Of a stretch of 64,000 nt of DNA, positions 23,597 through 30,478 are shown in pieces. Both the position numbers and the translations under genes were made by a program. The notes below the pieces were generated by a model, which was not told where the DNA came from, made no database searches, and was given only the letters and a program-made list of their open reading frames with translations. The DNA lies in assembly GCA_964587835.1 (NCBI GenBank), contig CAZPMN010000009.1, positions 30,349 to 94,348 of the forward strand, read 5' to 3'. Origin of the DNA: Erginobacter sp964587835. GTDB taxonomy: Bacteria; Auribacterota; Erginobacteria; Erginobacterales; Erginobacteraceae. The first letter of the stretch is position 1, and each line of letters opens with the position of its first letter.

Positions 23597-25012
23597 ATGA
23601 ACATCCTCCTGGTCAACCCACCCTTTGATCCGGAAGAGTCGGTGGGGGAGAGCCGCTCGGTCAGGTTCGTTCTCAACATCACCCCCCCGCTCGGTCTGGC
23701 CTACCTGGGGGCTGTCCTGGAACGGGCCGGCCATCGGGTCCGGATCGTCGACTACACCGCCCGCTTTCCCTACCCTCCTCTCCCCGACCTGCTCCGGGAT
23801 TTCCACCCGGGCCTGATCGGCCTGACCGCGACCACCCCCTCTTTCGAGAGCGCCCGGAGACTGGCGGCGGAAATCCAGCGGCTGGCCCCCGCGGTCCCGA
23901 TCGTCCTCGGCGGAGCCCACATCACCTGCACCCCGGAAGCCGTCCGGGCCGACGGCCTCTTCGCCGCCGGCGTGATCGGGGAGGGCGAGGAGACGATGGT
24001 CGAGCTGGCCGGCAGGCTGAAAGAAGGCAGGATCTCCGGCCTGGAGACGGTCAGGGGTATAGTCTATCCGGAAGGCGGAAGCTTGAGACGGACCCCGCCC
24101 CGGGGGTTCATCTCCGACCTCGACTCCCTCCCCTTCCCCGGCTACCACCTGCTCCCCCCCCTGAAACATTACCACCCCACCCCGGCCTCCTACCGGAAGC
24201 TCCCGGTGGGGATATTGATGACCAGCCGGGGCTGTCCCTTCAAGTGCACCTTCTGCGACCGTTCGATCTTCGGCAACAACACGAGATTTCACAGTCCGGG
24301 CCGCGTACTCGACGAGGTGGAGTGGATGCTGAACGAACTGGGCGCCAGGGAGATCCGCTTCTTCGACGACACCTTCACCCTGAAGAGGGACCGGGTGCGG
24401 GAGATCTGCGCCGGGATCCGGGAGCGGGGGCTGAAATTCCCCTGGACCTGCCTGACCGCGGTCAAGACGGTCACCCCGGAGATCCTGAAGGAGATGAAGG
24501 TGGCCGGCTGCTGGCAGGTCCTCTTCGGCCTGGAGTCGGGGGATGACCGGATGCTGAAGCTCCTCGGGAAGGGGAACACCGTGGAGGACAACCGCAAAGC
24601 CGTCCGCTGGGCGAAAGAAGCCGGGCTGGAGGTCCGGGGGGACTTCATCGTCGGCACCCCGGGGGAGACAATGGAGAGCCTGCAGAGGACCCTTAGCTTC
24701 ACCCTGGAGACCGGACTCGACTACGCCCACTTCAACAAGTTCACCCCCTTCCCCGGGACCGAGCTCTACCGGCGGCTGGAGGCGGCGGGATATGCCTTCG
24801 ACTTCTCCCGCGGCTGTTCCATCCTCGACCACGGGGCGCTCCTCTTCGTACCCGAGTCGCTCGACCGGGAAGAATACCGCCGCTGGCTTGACCGGGCCTT
24901 CAAGAAGTTCTACCTCCGCCCCTCCCACGTCCTGAAGAGGATTCTGGCCGTGCGGACCTGGACCCAGTTCCGGGGGCAGGTCCGCGGTGCCTTCGCCATT
25001 GCCGAACTATGA
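23597..25012 (+). CDS. B12-binding-domain radical SAM protein
   Basis: A 471-residue protein. Residues 1-140 form a cobalamin-binding-type Rossmann domain (PPLGLAYLGAVLERAGH; IVLGGAHITCTPE; GVIGEGEETM). The radical SAM core starts at SRGCPFKCTFC (Cys213, Cys217, Cys220 for the 4Fe-4S cluster) and includes FFDDTFTLKR and FGLESGDDRML. The C-terminal FKKFYLRPSHVLKRIL motif recurs in other family members in this window. The DxHxxG cobalamin ligand motif is not visible. Members methylate or rearrange unactivated carbons in lipids, pigments and natural products; the substrate here is unknown. It lies just after a repeat array and 22 bases before the propeller protein gene. Confidence 0.9.
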   Translation: MNILLVNPPFDPEESVGESRSVRFVLNITPPLGLAYLGAVLERAGHRVRIVDYTARFPYPPLPDLLRDFHPGLIGLTATTPSFESARRLAAEIQRLAPAVPIVLGGAHITCTPEAVRADGLFAAGVIGEGEETMVELAGRLKEGRISGLETVRGIVYPEGGSLRRTPPRGFISDLDSLPFPGYHLLPPLKHYHPTPASYRKLPVGILMTSRGCPFKCTFCDRSIFGNNTRFHSPGRVLDEVEWMLNELGAREIRFFDDTFTLKRDRVREICAGIRERGLKFPWTCLTAVKTVTPEILKEMKVAGCWQVLFGLESGDDRMLKLLGKGNTVEDNRKAVRWAKEAGLEVRGDFIVGTPGETMESLQRTLSFTLETGLDYAHFNKFTPFPGTELYRRLEAAGYAFDFSRGCSILDHGALLFVPESLDREEYRRWLDRAFKKFYLRPSHVLKRILAVRTWTQFRGQVRGAFAIAEL

Positions 25013-25034
25013 ACGCGTTGAAGGGAACAATCCG

Positions 25035-26246
25035 ATGATACTGAACAAACTTCCTTACCTGCTAATCGGGCTGAACCTTTGCGTTGCCCCGCCCCTCCTC
25101 CCGGACGGGGAGACCGAGCCGACGGAGAAGGAGGAAGAGATCCTGGACGAGCTCCTAACCCTGCCTTACCTCCCAGGATACAACCCCGCCCCGCCGGAGA
25201 CCGGGGTGACCATCCACGACCGGGAGCGGACCGGACCCGGCGTGAATCTGGTGGTCCTGGACGGCCCGGCCCCGGTGCTGCTGATGGACCTGGACGGCGA
25301 GGTTCTCCACCAATGGGCCATCGCGGGAGATACCCACGTCCGCCGCGCCCACCTCTTCCCCAACGGCGACCTCCTCGCCATCCTGAAAAAGGGCAGGATG
25401 GTCAAACTGGATAAAGACTCGCGGGAGATCTGGCACCGGCGGGGCGGTTTCCACCACGACCTCGAGGTGACGGCGGACGGAGAGTTCTACGTGATCCGGG
25501 ACCAGCTGCAAAAGCTCTCCCCCGCCGAGCAGAAGCTGCTCCGGAACCGCTACGAAAAGATCATCGACAACTTCATCACCGTCCTCACCCCCGACGGCAA
25601 GACCAGAATGGAATTCTCGATTTTCGACGCCATCGTCTCCTCTGACTACTGGCCGCTTTTCCAGGGAAAGACCTTTGCCGATCCGAACGGCGATATCCTT
25701 CACACCAACACGATCGAACGGATCAAGGCGGGGCCCTGGAATGGCTTCGCCCCTTTTCAGGAGGGCCGCATCCTGGTCTCGTTCCGCCATCTCCACGCCA
25801 TCGCCGTCATCGATCCCGACCTGAAGAAGGTCATCTGGGCCGCTTCCGGGATGTGGGCCTACCAGCACCAGCCCACCATCCTGGAAAACGGGAACATCCT
25901 CATCTTCGACAACCAGGAGAAGGGAAGAATGTCCCGGGTCATCGAGTTCGATCCGGCCACGCAGGAGATAGCCTGGATCTACCGGGGCACGGAGGAAAAC
26001 GGGTTCTTCAGCGAGGTCCTCGGCTCCCAGCAGCGGCTCCCCAACGGCAACACCCTGATCACCGAGTCCTGTGACGGCCGGGCTTTCGAGGTGACCCCGG
26101 ACGGGGAGGTAGTCTGGGAGTATGTCAACCCCCGGCAGGCCGGGGAGCAGGGGGACCTGGTGGGGATAATCTACGAGGTGCTCCGTCTCGACCCCGATAA
26201 TCTCGACTTCCTGGTCCAAGACACAAACGCCGGCGACGGCAATTAA
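25035..26246 (+). CDS. Arylsulfotransferase (ASST)-like beta-propeller protein
   Basis: A 403-residue protein with a hydrophobic N-terminus (LPYLLIGLNLCVAPPLL), probably exported or anchored. The body repeats propeller blades: GPAPVLLMDLDGEVLHQW, HLFPNGDLLAIL, FHHDLEVTADGEFYV, HTNTIERI, ILENGNILIFDN, QQRLPNGNTLITES and DGEVVWEYVNP. This pattern matches the arylsulfotransferase group (PF05935/PF14269). The catalytic His of true aryl sulfotransferases cannot be assigned with confidence, so a sulfuryl-transfer role is tentative. The ATG at 25035 follows AAGGGA and lies 22 bases after the radical SAM stop; a longer frame from 24987 would overlap that gene. Confidence 0.8.
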   Translation: MILNKLPYLLIGLNLCVAPPLLPDGETEPTEKEEEILDELLTLPYLPGYNPAPPETGVTIHDRERTGPGVNLVVLDGPAPVLLMDLDGEVLHQWAIAGDTHVRRAHLFPNGDLLAILKKGRMVKLDKDSREIWHRRGGFHHDLEVTADGEFYVIRDQLQKLSPAEQKLLRNRYEKIIDNFITVLTPDGKTRMEFSIFDAIVSSDYWPLFQGKTFADPNGDILHTNTIERIKAGPWNGFAPFQEGRILVSFRHLHAIAVIDPDLKKVIWAASGMWAYQHQPTILENGNILIFDNQEKGRMSRVIEFDPATQEIAWIYRGTEENGFFSEVLGSQQRLPNGNTLITESCDGRAFEVTPDGEVVWEYVNPRQAGEQGDLVGIIYEVLRLDPDNLDFLVQDTNAGDGN

Positions 26247-26338
26247 CACGACTCTCGCGATTCGTAATGTTTTCAGGTCGAAAGTCCCACCAAATCAGCA
26301 AAACCCTCGTCAAGGCCTGCACACACGAATTTTTGGCA

Positions 26339-26367
26339 TTGTCAACCGATGGCCGCCGTGATACTTT
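26339..26367 (+). promoter_or_regulatory. Putative promoter of the RHH/PIN toxin-antitoxin pair
   Basis: TTGTCA (26339-26344), a 17-base spacer and TACTTT (26362-26367). The start would fall near 26374, almost at the ATG at 26376, which favours this ATG and a leaderless or near-leaderless message. Confidence 0.5.
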
Positions 26368-26375
26368 GTCTTACG

Positions 26376-26591
26376 ATGAACACGATCACCATCAGAATAC
26401 CGAAGGAGATGCGGGATGATCTCCAGCAGATCAGTGGGGAGATGAGGAAACCGGTCAGCGACGTGGTAAGGGAATCTATCCGGCGTTACGTCGTCGTGGA
26501 AAAGTTCCGCTCCCTGCGGAAAAAGACCCTCCCCTTCGCCGAAGCTCGGGGTTATCTCACCGACGAGGACGTCTTCAAGGCGATCTCGTGA
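26376..26591 (+). CDS. RHH (CopG-like) antitoxin
   Basis: A 71-residue protein beginning MNTITIRIPKEMRDDLQQIS, the ribbon-helix-helix N-terminus of CopG/Arc-type DNA-binding antitoxins, with VSDVVRESIRRYVVVEKF as the second helix and an acidic, aromatic tail (YLTDEDVFKAI) that would bind the toxin. An upstream in-frame ATG at 26349 is rejected because the promoter boxes overlap it. The stop overlaps the toxin start (GTGA, 4 bases). As in the family, it should repress its own promoter, but I see no convincing operator palindrome here. Confidence 0.85.
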   Translation: MNTITIRIPKEMRDDLQQISGEMRKPVSDVVRESIRRYVVVEKFRSLRKKTLPFAEARGYLTDEDVFKAIS

Positions 26592-26989
26592 GAGTGGTGC
26601 TTGACGCCAACGTCGTGGTGGCGGCATTCGCTTCCCACGGGTTGTGTGAAGCTGTCTTCGAACTCTGCCTCGACAGCCATCAGCTCTTGATCAGCGAAGA
26701 ACTGCTGGGGGAGATCTACCGCAATTTGCGGGAGAAGATCGGGTTGCCAGAGGCAACAGCCGGTCAGATAGCCGGGCTGCTTCGGGATAACTGTGAAGTC
26801 TTGACCCCTTTTCCTGCCGTCACGGATGCCTGTCGTGACCCTGATGATCTCCACGTTATCGGCCTGGCCGCAGGCGGCAACGCGGACTGCCTGGTAACCG
26901 GCGATAAAGATCTGCTCGTTCTAAAAAAAACCGGCCGGTGCCGGATATTGACTCCCCGCCAGTTTGCCGACCGGATCAATAAGCCATAA
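26588..26989 (+). CDS. PIN-domain toxin ribonuclease
   Basis: A 133-residue PIN-domain protein. RVVLDANVVVAAFASHG carries the first catalytic Asp, ISEELLGEIYRNL the Glu, and DPDDLHVIGLAAGGNADCLVTGDKDLL the remaining Asp cluster; all the expected acidic residues are present, so it is probably active. This is the 'putative toxin, PIN family' type that pairs with short RHH antitoxins. It starts with GTG at 26588, overlapping the antitoxin stop by four bases. The pair is unrelated to the polysaccharide genes on either side and probably arrived by transfer. Confidence 0.88.
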   Translation: MRVVLDANVVVAAFASHGLCEAVFELCLDSHQLLISEELLGEIYRNLREKIGLPEATAGQIAGLLRDNCEVLTPFPAVTDACRDPDDLHVIGLAAGGNADCLVTGDKDLLVLKKTGRCRILTPRQFADRINKP

Positions 26990-27057
26990 GCCGGACCATC
27001 CGCTGTCTCTTTCTGGCCATCTCCGGATTATAACAATTGGAGAGAAGAATAATACTA

Positions 27058-27086
27058 TTGACATAGTATAACCTTGGTTATACTAT
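27058..27086 (+). promoter_or_regulatory. MazEF-type promoter with built-in palindromic operator
   Basis: TTGACA (27058-27063) and TACTAT (27081-27086) are 17 bases apart. A perfect palindrome with 11-base arms (27063-27073 and 27076-27086) and a 2-base centre covers the spacer and -10 box. This is the arrangement expected for an antitoxin that represses its own operon. The ATG at 27093 follows at once. Confidence 0.75.
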
Positions 27087-27092
27087 AGTAGC

Positions 27093-27329
27093 ATGAAAAC
27101 AGCAATCTCCATACCGGATAGGATATTTGCACTTGCGGATAAATTCGCCCGCCGACGGAATCTATCCCGTAGTGCGCTCTTTACGGCCGCGGTTGATGAA
27201 TACGTTCAAAGGCACCGCGGCGAAGACGTCACCCGCCAGCTGAATGAGATCTACTCCAGGGAAGATTCAGCTCTCGATCCCGTTCTGGCGAAGCTGCAGG
27301 CGATCTCTCTTCCCGAGGAAGAATGGTAG
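27093..27329 (+). CDS. MazE/RHH-type antitoxin
   Basis: A 78-residue protein: MKTAISIPDRIFALADKFAR is a ribbon-helix-helix start, LSRSALFTAAVDEYVQRHRG the DNA-binding helix pair, and the acidic tail (REDSALDPVLAKLQ; LPEEEW) the likely toxin-binding part. It is closest to RHH-type MazE/MazE-mt antitoxins rather than the AbrB-fold MazE of E. coli. It overlaps the toxin start by 7 bases. A perfect palindrome inside its promoter is the probable binding site of the antitoxin or complex. Confidence 0.87.
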   Translation: MKTAISIPDRIFALADKFARRRNLSRSALFTAAVDEYVQRHRGEDVTRQLNEIYSREDSALDPVLAKLQAISLPEEEW

Positions 27330-27667
27330 TGAAGCGCGGGGAGTTGTGGTGGGCGTCCCTGCCCGATCCGATCGGATCGGGACCGGGATATCGGAGGCCG
27401 GTGCTGATTATTCAATCCGACGCCTTCAACCGCAGCCAGATTCGGACGGTCATCTGTGCGGCGATAACTTCCAACCTGCGCCTGGCCGATGCTCCCGGCA
27501 ACGTCCGTTTGTCCAAGCGCGCAACGGGGCTTCCAAAGCCGTCCGTCGTAAATGTTTCGCAACTTATCAGTCTTGACAGGAGATGCCTTACCCAGCTTAT
27601 CAAGGTAATCGATGCGCAGATTATGCGCGAAGTCGATGAGGGTTTGCGCCTGGTTCTGGCCCTATAG
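27323..27667 (+). CDS. MazF/PemK-family mRNA interferase toxin
   Basis: A 114-residue protein with the MazF/PemK fold: VKRGELWWASLPDPIGSGPGYRRPVLII at the N-terminus (the conserved G..RPVLI segment), ICAAITSNLRLADAPGNVRL (with the TSN motif) and PSVVNVSQLISLDR. The residues used for RNA cleavage (the Arg in the RRPVLI segment and the Thr/Ser of ITSN) are present, so it is likely an active endoribonuclease. It is translationally coupled to its antitoxin. Its last two codons, CTA TAG, are palindromic and also form the last two codons of murB on the other strand. Confidence 0.92.
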   Translation: MVVKRGELWWASLPDPIGSGPGYRRPVLIIQSDAFNRSQIRTVICAAITSNLRLADAPGNVRLSKRATGLPKPSVVNVSQLISLDRRCLTQLIKVIDAQIMREVDEGLRLVLAL

Positions 27668-28549
27668 GGAAGCAACGGAGGACTTTTGCCAGATCCTGAT
27701 TTCCAGCTCCAGCTCGACCCCGGATTGCTCCTTTACCTTGGCCCGGACCAAGTCGATCAGGGCCAGAACGTCCCGGAATGAGGCTCCTCTCCGGTTGACG
27801 ATCACGTTGGCGTGCTTCTCGGAGATCTGGGCGTCCCCGATCCTCCTCCCCTTCAGCCCCGCCGCCTCGATCAGCCGCCCGGCAAAGTCCCCGGGCGGAT
27901 TCTTGAAGACCGAGCCGGCACTGGGGTACTCGAGAGGGAGGGTCTCCCTTCTCCGGCGGAGGACTTCCCGGGTCTTTTTCTCTATCTTCTTTCGATCACC
28001 CGGGGAGAGTTCCAGATCGACCCGGAGGACCACCTCGCCGCTCTCCTGGAAACGGCTGACCCGGTACATGAACCCGCAGTCATCCCGACCGAGTTCCACC
28101 ACCCCGAAGCCGGGACGGTAAACCCAGACCCGGCGGACCACCTCGGCGATTTCCTCCCCTCCCCAGCCGGCGTTCATCACCGTCGCGCCTCCCACCGTCC
28201 CCGGGATTCCGGCCGCAAATTCTAACCCGGCCAGTCCCACTGCTCCCACCGCCTTTACCAGGCGCGCGAGTTCCATCCCCGCCGGCGCCTCCACCCGGAT
28301 CCCCTCGACGACCAACTCTTCCGGGTCATATTCCGGTCTGACCACTGCTCCCTTCACCCCCCGGTCATCCACCAGCAGGTTGCTCCCCCCTCCCAGGATC
28401 CGGTACGGGGTTTCTTCCTCATTGAGAATCTCGCAGCATCGGAGAGTCTTCCAGAACCCGTGCGGCCGGCACAAGAGTTCCGCCGGCCCGCCGATCTGCA
28501 AGGTGGTGGGGATCGCCTCTCCCTCCCGGCAATTTAATAGATTCCGCAT
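27662..28549 (-). CDS. murB: UDP-N-acetylenolpyruvoylglucosamine reductase
   Basis: MurB reduces UDP-GlcNAc-enolpyruvate to UDP-MurNAc for peptidoglycan. Visible motifs: IGGPAELLCRP, YRILGGGSNLLV (FAD binding), GLEFAAGIPGTVGGATVMNAG, the catalytic-Ser segment PSAGSVFKNP, and ISEKHANVIVN with the late catalytic Glu. At 295 residues it matches the shorter type IIb enzymes. The start is uncertain: the ATG at 28549 fits the family N-terminus but has no ribosome site, and the frame stays open to 28828. murB usually sits with other cell-wall genes; here it stands alone between toxin-antitoxin genes and a sulfatase-fold gene, so it may be a second copy. Confidence 0.9.
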   Translation of the reverse strand: MRNLLNCREGEAIPTTLQIGGPAELLCRPHGFWKTLRCCEILNEEETPYRILGGGSNLLVDDRGVKGAVVRPEYDPEELVVEGIRVEAPAGMELARLVKAVGAVGLAGLEFAAGIPGTVGGATVMNAGWGGEEIAEVVRRVWVYRPGFGVVELGRDDCGFMYRVSRFQESGEVVLRVDLELSPGDRKKIEKKTREVLRRRRETLPLEYPSAGSVFKNPPGDFAGRLIEAAGLKGRRIGDAQISEKHANVIVNRRGASFRDVLALIDLVRAKVKEQSGVELELEIRIWQKSSVASL

Positions 28550-28872
28550 TGATGAAACCGCCGGTTCGTCGGGCCGGGGCGGCGCTCGATGGATATTCCC
28601 CGATTTGCTTCCGGGCCGCCACAACCACTCGTACGTCCCTTTCCTCAACCAAGCCATATCCCGGTTCCAGCAGAGCCGAGGGAGTTGATCGGGAATTTGG
28701 AGGACATCGCCCAAAACCTCAAATCCCGAATCCCTCATTTTGCGTCCTTCTCCCCGATCCCTTGGCGGGAGGGCAGCCGGTGCAACTACGCGCAACCCCC
28801 ATTCCCCGGTATCTACGTGCAAACGCAAAGGGGAAACAGCGGGGAGTCATTAACTTGGGGAGAGATCCCTGA
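28550..28872. other. Gap with an open extension of the murB frame
   Basis: The murB frame remains open on the minus strand to 28828, with possible starts at 28738 (preceded by GGAGAAGGA) and 28657. The extension (for example WLRKGTYEWLWRPGSK) matches nothing I recognise. I see no other gene or clear promoter here. Confidence 0.5.
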
Positions 28873-30306
28873 TTAATTTAGGTATCCCAGCGCTTTGAGC
28901 TGTTTCCTGAGATTGCTATCCACCGGAAAAGATTCCGATGGCCGGGCAGCGGTTTGACTGGAGAACGCCTCGTCTTTCTGCAGCTCGGCGGCGGCCGCCG
29001 CCCTGAATTTGATCAGGAGGTCCGGTCTCTCCTCTGCCAGATTGCGCTGTTCTTGAGGATCATTCCTCAGGTCGATGAGCCATTCATCCCCCAGTTTCTC
29101 GGCGGTATTATGGATGTAGGCATATCCATCCTTCTCCAGCCGGATAGCCCTGTAAATTCCGTAATCATTACCGGTATAACTGACTGGGAGAGGGGCGGGA
29201 ACAATCTTATCATCCTTGAGTAAAGGCAAGAATGACACACCCTGCATCGAGGGTAAGGGTATGGTGAAATAGTCCAGGATACTGGGCATCACATCGATTA
29301 TCCGAACCGGGGAGGAGACGACCTTCCCCTGGTTTTCCTTCCCGGGGAACTTGATCAGGAGCGGGACCAGGAGGTGTTCCCCGAACAGCCGGCCGTAAGT
29401 CTGTCCCTGGTGCTCATAAAACTCCTCCCCGTGGTCGGAGAGGATGATCAGCAAAGTATTGTCGTAACTTCCCTCAGCCTTCAGTAACTCGATCAAACGG
29501 GAAACCAGATAGTCCGAATAAGCAACCGCCCCGTCGTACAGATCGACAGCGTGCCGACGGTGAACGGGATTGCTCAAATCCAACTTGCTCCAAAAGTCCT
29601 TATCTATATTTGAGTAATTGATCCCGGAACCGGTTTGTTCAACCACGACCGGAAGTCCCGGCGGGGGATCTTTTATGAATTTAAGCCGGAAATTTTCGGG
29701 CGATTTCACGTACGGAGAATGGCAGTAGTAATGGTGCAGAAAGAGAAAGAGCGGCCGGTTCTTCTTTCTGCCCGCATCAATGAACTCGCGAATTTTAGTC
29801 TCCGCCCGGCGCCAGAGTATCTCCGGTTCGGTTATGGTCTGGGGAATCGTAAAAAACAGCAGATAATCATCAAAACCCCGGCCGAACCCGAAATCCTTAT
29901 TCATTGCCCCTCCGCCGTGAAGCCCCAGGGTGAGGTAGCCGCGGGTCTGGAGAATCTCAGGCAGGCTGAGAATGGCTTCACTCAGAGCATTGCTGATCCC
30001 TTGCGGAGAGACTTGCTGAACCTGATGAGCCGGGGGGGTGAGTCCAGTGAACAGTGATATATGGGATGGGGTGGTGAGGGGGGCCTGGCTGATCACCCGG
30101 GAAAACAGGATGCCTTCCCGGGCGAATTGATCCAGAGCCGGTGATGTCTCGCGGGGATACCCGTAACAGCCCAGGTGATCCGCCCGGAGCGTGTCGATGG
30201 AAAAGATAACGATATTGGGGCGTTCAGGCGGATCCGCGAGAGCGCACTGCGAAACGGACCAACTGCCGATCAGAACAGAAAGTATTAGGAAGTGATGGAA
30301 AGTCAT
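28873..30306 (-). CDS. Exported sulfatase-fold hydrolase/transferase with Thr at the nucleophile position
   Basis: A 477-residue alkaline-phosphatase-superfamily protein (PF00884 sulfatase fold). An N-terminal signal peptide (FLILSVLIGSWSVSQCALA) precedes NIVIFSIDTLRADHLGCYGY, the metal-binding start. Where sulfatases have C/S-x-P-S-R, it reads TTPSH (T78 to H82), so no formylglycine can form. Thr at this position is what LtaS and EptA-type phospho-transferases use. LFLFLHHYYCHSPY and ILSDHGEEFYEH supply further metal ligands. The C-terminus ends LKALGYLN, shared with the paralogue at 46027-47502. A role in moving or removing a phosphate-linked group on glycans or lipids is possible. Confidence 0.87.
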   Translation of the reverse strand: MTFHHFLILSVLIGSWSVSQCALADPPERPNIVIFSIDTLRADHLGCYGYPRETSPALDQFAREGILFSRVISQAPLTTPSHISLFTGLTPPAHQVQQVSPQGISNALSEAILSLPEILQTRGYLTLGLHGGGAMNKDFGFGRGFDDYLLFFTIPQTITEPEILWRRAETKIREFIDAGRKKNRPLFLFLHHYYCHSPYVKSPENFRLKFIKDPPPGLPVVVEQTGSGINYSNIDKDFWSKLDLSNPVHRRHAVDLYDGAVAYSDYLVSRLIELLKAEGSYDNTLLIILSDHGEEFYEHQGQTYGRLFGEHLLVPLLIKFPGKENQGKVVSSPVRIIDVMPSILDYFTIPLPSMQGVSFLPLLKDDKIVPAPLPVSYTGNDYGIYRAIRLEKDGYAYIHNTAEKLGDEWLIDLRNDPQEQRNLAEERPDLLIKFRAAAAAELQKDEAFSSQTAARPSESFPVDSNLRKQLKALGYLN

Positions 30307-30478
30307 TGCTGCCCGGATGTTATATGCTTGTTGGGAAGATGGCTATAAATAACCAAGGGATTTCCGATGGTCTCTCCGTTGTTGAATCTCCCGGTCTTCC
30401 GGTGTCCTGTTTGTTCCCCTCTCCCCTCCGACAATCGGCTGGAACCTGACGTGCTCATTGCCGCATCCGTCCTCCCGC

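Noticed and set aside
23259..23600. Short frames inside the hairpin array that look like small proteins
   Set aside because: Their sequence is wholly derived from the palindromic repeats and they lack start signals.
23597..25012. Canonical DxHxxG cobalamin-ligand motif in the B12-type radical SAM proteins
   Set aside because: I looked for it in all eight N-terminal domains and could not see it; the fold is assigned from other conserved segments, so actual cobalamin use is unproven.
30307..30478. Promoter or small gene in the gap between the first sulfatase-fold gene and YfhO paralogue A
   Set aside because: A TATAAC-like box is present on the minus strand but no -35 box fits, and no short frame looks coding.
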